This document shows positions 58,912 through 61,266 of a stretch of DNA of 61,266 nt, piece by piece; the first letter of the stretch is position 1; each line of letters begins with the position of its first letter. Location: the NCBI GenBank assembly GCA_025060675.1, contig JANXBI010000069.1, forward strand, positions 1 to 61,266, in the 5' to 3' direction. The position numbers and the translations under genes are program-made. A model generated the notes under the pieces. It made no database searches. It saw only the letters and a program-made list of their open reading frames with translations, and was not told where the DNA came from. The stretch is from Candidatus Caldatribacterium sp. Lineage in GTDB: Bacteria; Atribacterota; Atribacteria; Atribacterales; Caldatribacteriaceae.

Positions 58912-59377
58912 CGGGTTTCAAATTCTCGAGGAACTGGCGGAACTCTTCTATCTCTTTGTCGTCGATTTCGCCCATGGCGACCGTTGTGGAACTGCGAATT
59001 TCCTCAGAAATGTAGATGGGAGCTCCCATGCGTAGCGACAGAGCAATACCGTCGCTTGGACGGGCATCCACCGTGACTTCCCGGCCATCGATTTTGAGGT
59101 AAAGGAGCGCGTAGAACGTGTTGTCCACGATTTTGGTGATGACGACCTTCTCAAGCTCCCCTCCCATGCTCCGGATGACTGAGGCCATAAGGTCGTGGGT
59201 GAGCGGACGGGGAGTCTGTACGCCCTGGAGACCAAGGAGTATTGCCTGAGCCTCGAAGAGACCAATCCATATGGGGAGGCTTCGCTTCTCCTCTTCGTCG
59301 ACGAGGACGACGACGGCCATGGCGCTTTTTTGGTCGAACATGAGACCCTGAACCTTCATTTTCAGCACGGCGCTCAC
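58877..59377 (-). CDS. Bifunctional nuclease family protein (DUF151)
   Basis: This 166-residue BFN/DUF151 domain protein has RSLPIWIGLFEAQAILLGLQG, then RPLTHDLMASVIRSMGGELE, TFYALLYLKIDG and the metal-site-like DARPSDGIALSLRMGAPIYI. Homologues were described as nucleases in plants, and bacterial roles remain uncertain. The GTG at 59377 has GGAG about 7 bases upstream and a strong promoter right before it; an internal ATG at 59359 is possible. It is first of a six-gene minus-strand operon ending with the ROK gene. Confidence 0.9.
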   Translation of the reverse strand: MSAVLKMKVQGLMFDQKSAMAVVVLVDEEEKRSLPIWIGLFEAQAILLGLQGVQTPRPLTHDLMASVIRSMGGELEKVVITKIVDNTFYALLYLKIDGREVTVDARPSDGIALSLRMGAPIYISEEIRSSTTVAMGEIDDKEIEEFRQFLENLKPDDLRKYLGYET

Positions 59378-59394
59378 GCCCTTTCTCCACCTAT

Positions 59395-59422
59395 ATTATA
59401 CCCCTGTACGGGTTTTTCTCAA
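59395..59422 (-). promoter_or_regulatory. Promoter of the BFN-ksgA-ROK operon
   Basis: TTGAGA (59417-59422), a 16-base spacer and TATAAT (59395-59400). The predicted start leaves a leader of only about ten bases before the BFN GTG. Confidence 0.65.
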
Positions 59423-59562
59423 TGGAGTTCGGTATGGGGTCTCCCCCAATCCTGCCACTCCCTGCCAAAGCGGTGACGAGGCCTCTGTCTGGGGGAAGCC
59501 TTTCCCAAGGGGCGGTTTTTCCGGTAATATAGCTTCAAGAAACGAGGGTGGGGGTGGGTGGA

Positions 59563-61266
59563 ATGCTTGTGCGGACCAAGCTTCGTTTAGGTTTTGCAGT
59601 GCTTGCTTTGCTTGCCGCTCTTGGAGGAGTTGTGGCGCTTCTTTCACTTTCCCAAGTTTCTTCGTCCTTCAAAGGGGTTGAGGAATCTGTGCCCCTTGTT
59701 GCAGCACTCTCACGGCTTAAGGACCTCATTGCCCAAAACGAGAGCCTGGTTGCTGCGTATCTTGCTGAGGAGAGTGTGGAGTCCCTACCGGAGAGGGAGA
59801 AGGGATTTGCCGGGGTTCGGGAACGTTTCCTGGGGTATTTGGAAGCTTTCCGTCTGGGGAGCGAGAGTGATGCTTTTCGGGGTTCTCCATACTTTGCCTC
59901 TTGGGGAGAAGAGGCTTTCCCGTACCGGATTCACGCGCTTCCTAAGGGCAGTTCCCTCCTTGGGAAACTCGAAGAGCTCGAGAAGGCGTACCTTGACTAC
60001 GAGGAGAAAACGGCGAGAGTCCGAGCCATCCATCAGGAATACCTTGTGACGTTGCGGGAGAGGAACGAGAAGGCAATCGCTTTGGATGAGCCCGTGAGGG
60101 TCATGATGAATTTTACAAAGCTTGTCGATGACTCGATGAAGAAAATCGCCAAACCCGCTAATGACACCTTCTTTTTCGTCCTCCGGTACCTGGCGAATTC
60201 GGACCCCAAAGGGGAACTCCCTGGGCTCATCGATTTCTCCATTCAGAGTTTCCAGGAAAGTACCAAGGCGTCAACGGTTCTCTCTGAGGAGACGAAGAAA
60301 ACCTTAATCGAGAAGGTCCAGGACTTTCAGGCGAAGTGGAAAGCATTCTTTGAAGTTTCCCAAGCATCGGGAAAGGAACGGGAGGAGAAGTTCACAGAGG
60401 TGTATCGTTCCTTTAGTTCTTTGAGTGCTGCCCTTGAAAAACTCCGCCCAAGCCAGATGGTCGAGCGTCTCAGCGTGATGAACGGGGAACGGAAGAACTT
60501 CCTCCTCCTTTCGGGGGAGGAGCAGAAAAAAGCACAGGAGAAGGTTGAGGAGAGTATCGTGGCCTTCCGGAAATTCCTCGAAGAGGATTTCCCAAAGACT
60601 TACAGCGTCCTTGCCACGCAGGGCCTCCTCAACGAGCGTTGGAAACCCTTCGAGGATGGGTGGCGTGAAACGGTGGCGAAGACTGAGCGGATTGCGGCGC
60701 TTCTTGAGGAGAATGAGGAAGCTCTTGCGGCTATGCAGCAATCCCGTAGGTCCCTTGCGGAAGCTATGGAAGCGGTGAACGAGGAAGTCTTTACCCTTCT
60801 TGAGGCTTCCTTTGCCCGGGTTGGAGAGGTCAACAGGAGCTCTTCCCGTCTCCTTTATGGGGTTGTGGTTCTCGCGATTGCTCTTGCCCTGCTTCTGGGG
60901 CTTTTCCTTTCTCGAAGTGTCACCGTACCTATTGGGGAAGCTCTGGCTTTTGCTGCGACCCTCGAGAAGGGGGACCTAACCAGGGAGACGGGACGTGAGC
61001 GGGACGATGAGTTTGGGAGGCTCCTCGCTTCTCTTGGTGAGGCCTCGCAGTCCCTTCGGGGATTCCTTAAGGAGGTTGCCCATGCTGCTTGGGCGATCAT
61101 CGAGGGGATGGGCCGTCTGGAGCACACTTCCCGAGAAATCGCCTCCACTGGAGACCAAATTGCCCAGACCATTGCCCAGGTGGCCAAGGGGTCTGAGGAG
61201 CAGAGCCAAAGCCTCCACCTCGTCTCCCAGAGGATGGAGAAGCTGCTCTTGGAGATGCGGGCAATG
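59563..61266 (+). CDS. Methyl-accepting chemotaxis protein, cut by the window end
   Basis: 568 codons are seen without a stop. An N-terminal membrane helix (LRLGFAVLALLAALGGVVALL) is followed by a long helical extracytoplasmic domain (about 35-425), a second helix (LLYGVVVLAIALALLLGLFL), a HAMP domain (RSVTVPIGEALAFAATLEKGDLT) and the start of the methylation helices. The signalling hairpin lies beyond the window. The sensor is larger (about 390 residues) than four-helix-bundle types and coiled-coil rich; the ligand is unknown. The ATG at 59563 follows GGTGGGTGG. Confidence 0.9.
   Translation, partial: MLVRTKLRLGFAVLALLAALGGVVALLSLSQVSSSFKGVEESVPLVAALSRLKDLIAQNESLVAAYLAEESVESLPEREKGFAGVRERFLGYLEAFRLGSESDAFRGSPYFASWGEEAFPYRIHALPKGSSLLGKLEELEKAYLDYEEKTARVRAIHQEYLVTLRERNEKAIALDEPVRVMMNFTKLVDDSMKKIAKPANDTFFFVLRYLANSDPKGELPGLIDFSIQSFQESTKASTVLSEETKKTLIEKVQDFQAKWKAFFEVSQASGKEREEKFTEVYRSFSSLSAALEKLRPSQMVERLSVMNGERKNFLLLSGEEQKKAQEKVEESIVAFRKFLEEDFPKTYSVLATQGLLNERWKPFEDGWRETVAKTERIAALLEENEEALAAMQQSRRSLAEAMEAVNEEVFTLLEASFARVGEVNRSSSRLLYGVVVLAIALALLLGLFLSRSVTVPIGEALAFAATLEKGDLTRETGRERDDEFGRLLASLGEASQSLRGFLKEVAHAAWAIIEGMGRLEHTSREIASTGDQIAQTIAQVAKGSEEQSQSLHLVSQRMEKLLLEMRAM

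Noticed and set aside
59425..59440. 5S rRNA-like string (minus strand ACCCCATACCGAACTC)
   Set aside because: Only about 16 bases match loop C of 5S rRNA. Flanks fold into a local hairpin and the -35/-10 of the BFN operon follows, so there is no room for a complete 5S gene.
59441..59530. Possible leader RNA before the chemoreceptor gene
   Set aside because: GC-rich hairpins and a GGGGCGGTTTTT run are visible, but no known riboswitch core or convincing plus-strand promoter was found.

Overview
The window spans a chromosomal replication origin and about 55 kb on one side of it, from a bacterium that looks thermophilic, anaerobic and sugar-fermenting. The mix is glycoside hydrolases with ABC sugar uptake, a Rex redox repressor, an aldo/keto reductase carrying two 4Fe-4S motifs, corrinoid salvage genes, and compact operons with many 4-base overlaps. 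The content and style resemble Atribacterota (Caldatribacterium-like) or another Thermotogae/Dictyoglomi-type lineage. That placement is inference from gene content only; no rRNA gene is present to test it.

Layout. 0-1.3 kb: a secreted protein of unknown function. 1.4-7.2 kb (minus strand): a Pel-type exopolysaccharide operon, pelD-pelE-pelF-pelG-GH114 hydrolase. PelD has a dead GGDEF motif but keeps a c-di-GMP I-site, and pelG is broken by one frameshift. 7.4-13.7 kb: single genes (secreted metallophosphoesterase, Fe-S aldo/keto reductase, predicted exonuclease, alpha/beta hydrolase, WrbA, two small membrane proteins) and an unassigned structured RNA with its own promoter and terminator. 13.8-21.8 kb: an arabinoside locus (sugar ABC transporter, GH127, AraR-like regulator, GH51). 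22.4-29.5 kb: a Dpp/Opp-type ABC transporter with an ArsR-like regulator and paired candidate operators. 29.7-30.5 kb: DUF427 protein and a peroxiredoxin. 30.6-37.6 kb: a rhamnoside locus (sugar ABC transporter, GH78, LacI regulator, palindromic operator over the promoter). 37.7-40.5 kb: biotin region with BioY under a BirA-type operator, a decayed biotin synthase gene and BirA.

39.1-53.1 kb is one almost gapless minus-strand series: dnaN-recF-dciA-gyrB-gyrA-cobD-cobU-cobS-pduX-cobC-cbiB-flippase-like-birA-repeat protein. It joins replication, gyrase, corrinoid nucleotide-loop assembly and biotin ligase genes. dnaA lies just upstream. oriC (54.56-54.87 kb), with four exact TTATCCACA boxes, separates dnaA from rex. 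Almost all genes left of oriC point away from it. Right of oriC are rex and a NusG-II protein (plus strand), then a minus-strand operon (BFN, SLOG protein, Asp23, a 58-residue Cys-rich protein missed by ordinary gene length cut-offs, KsgA, ROK regulator), then a chemoreceptor cut by the window end.

How the genes work together: three transporter operons each have a substrate-binding protein gene first or second, a strong hairpin after it, then the permeases, with a dedicated regulator nearby. Biotin appears to be imported (BioY) and sensed by BirA rather than made, at least from this locus. Corrinoids appear to be finished or salvaged, since no corrin-ring genes are present.
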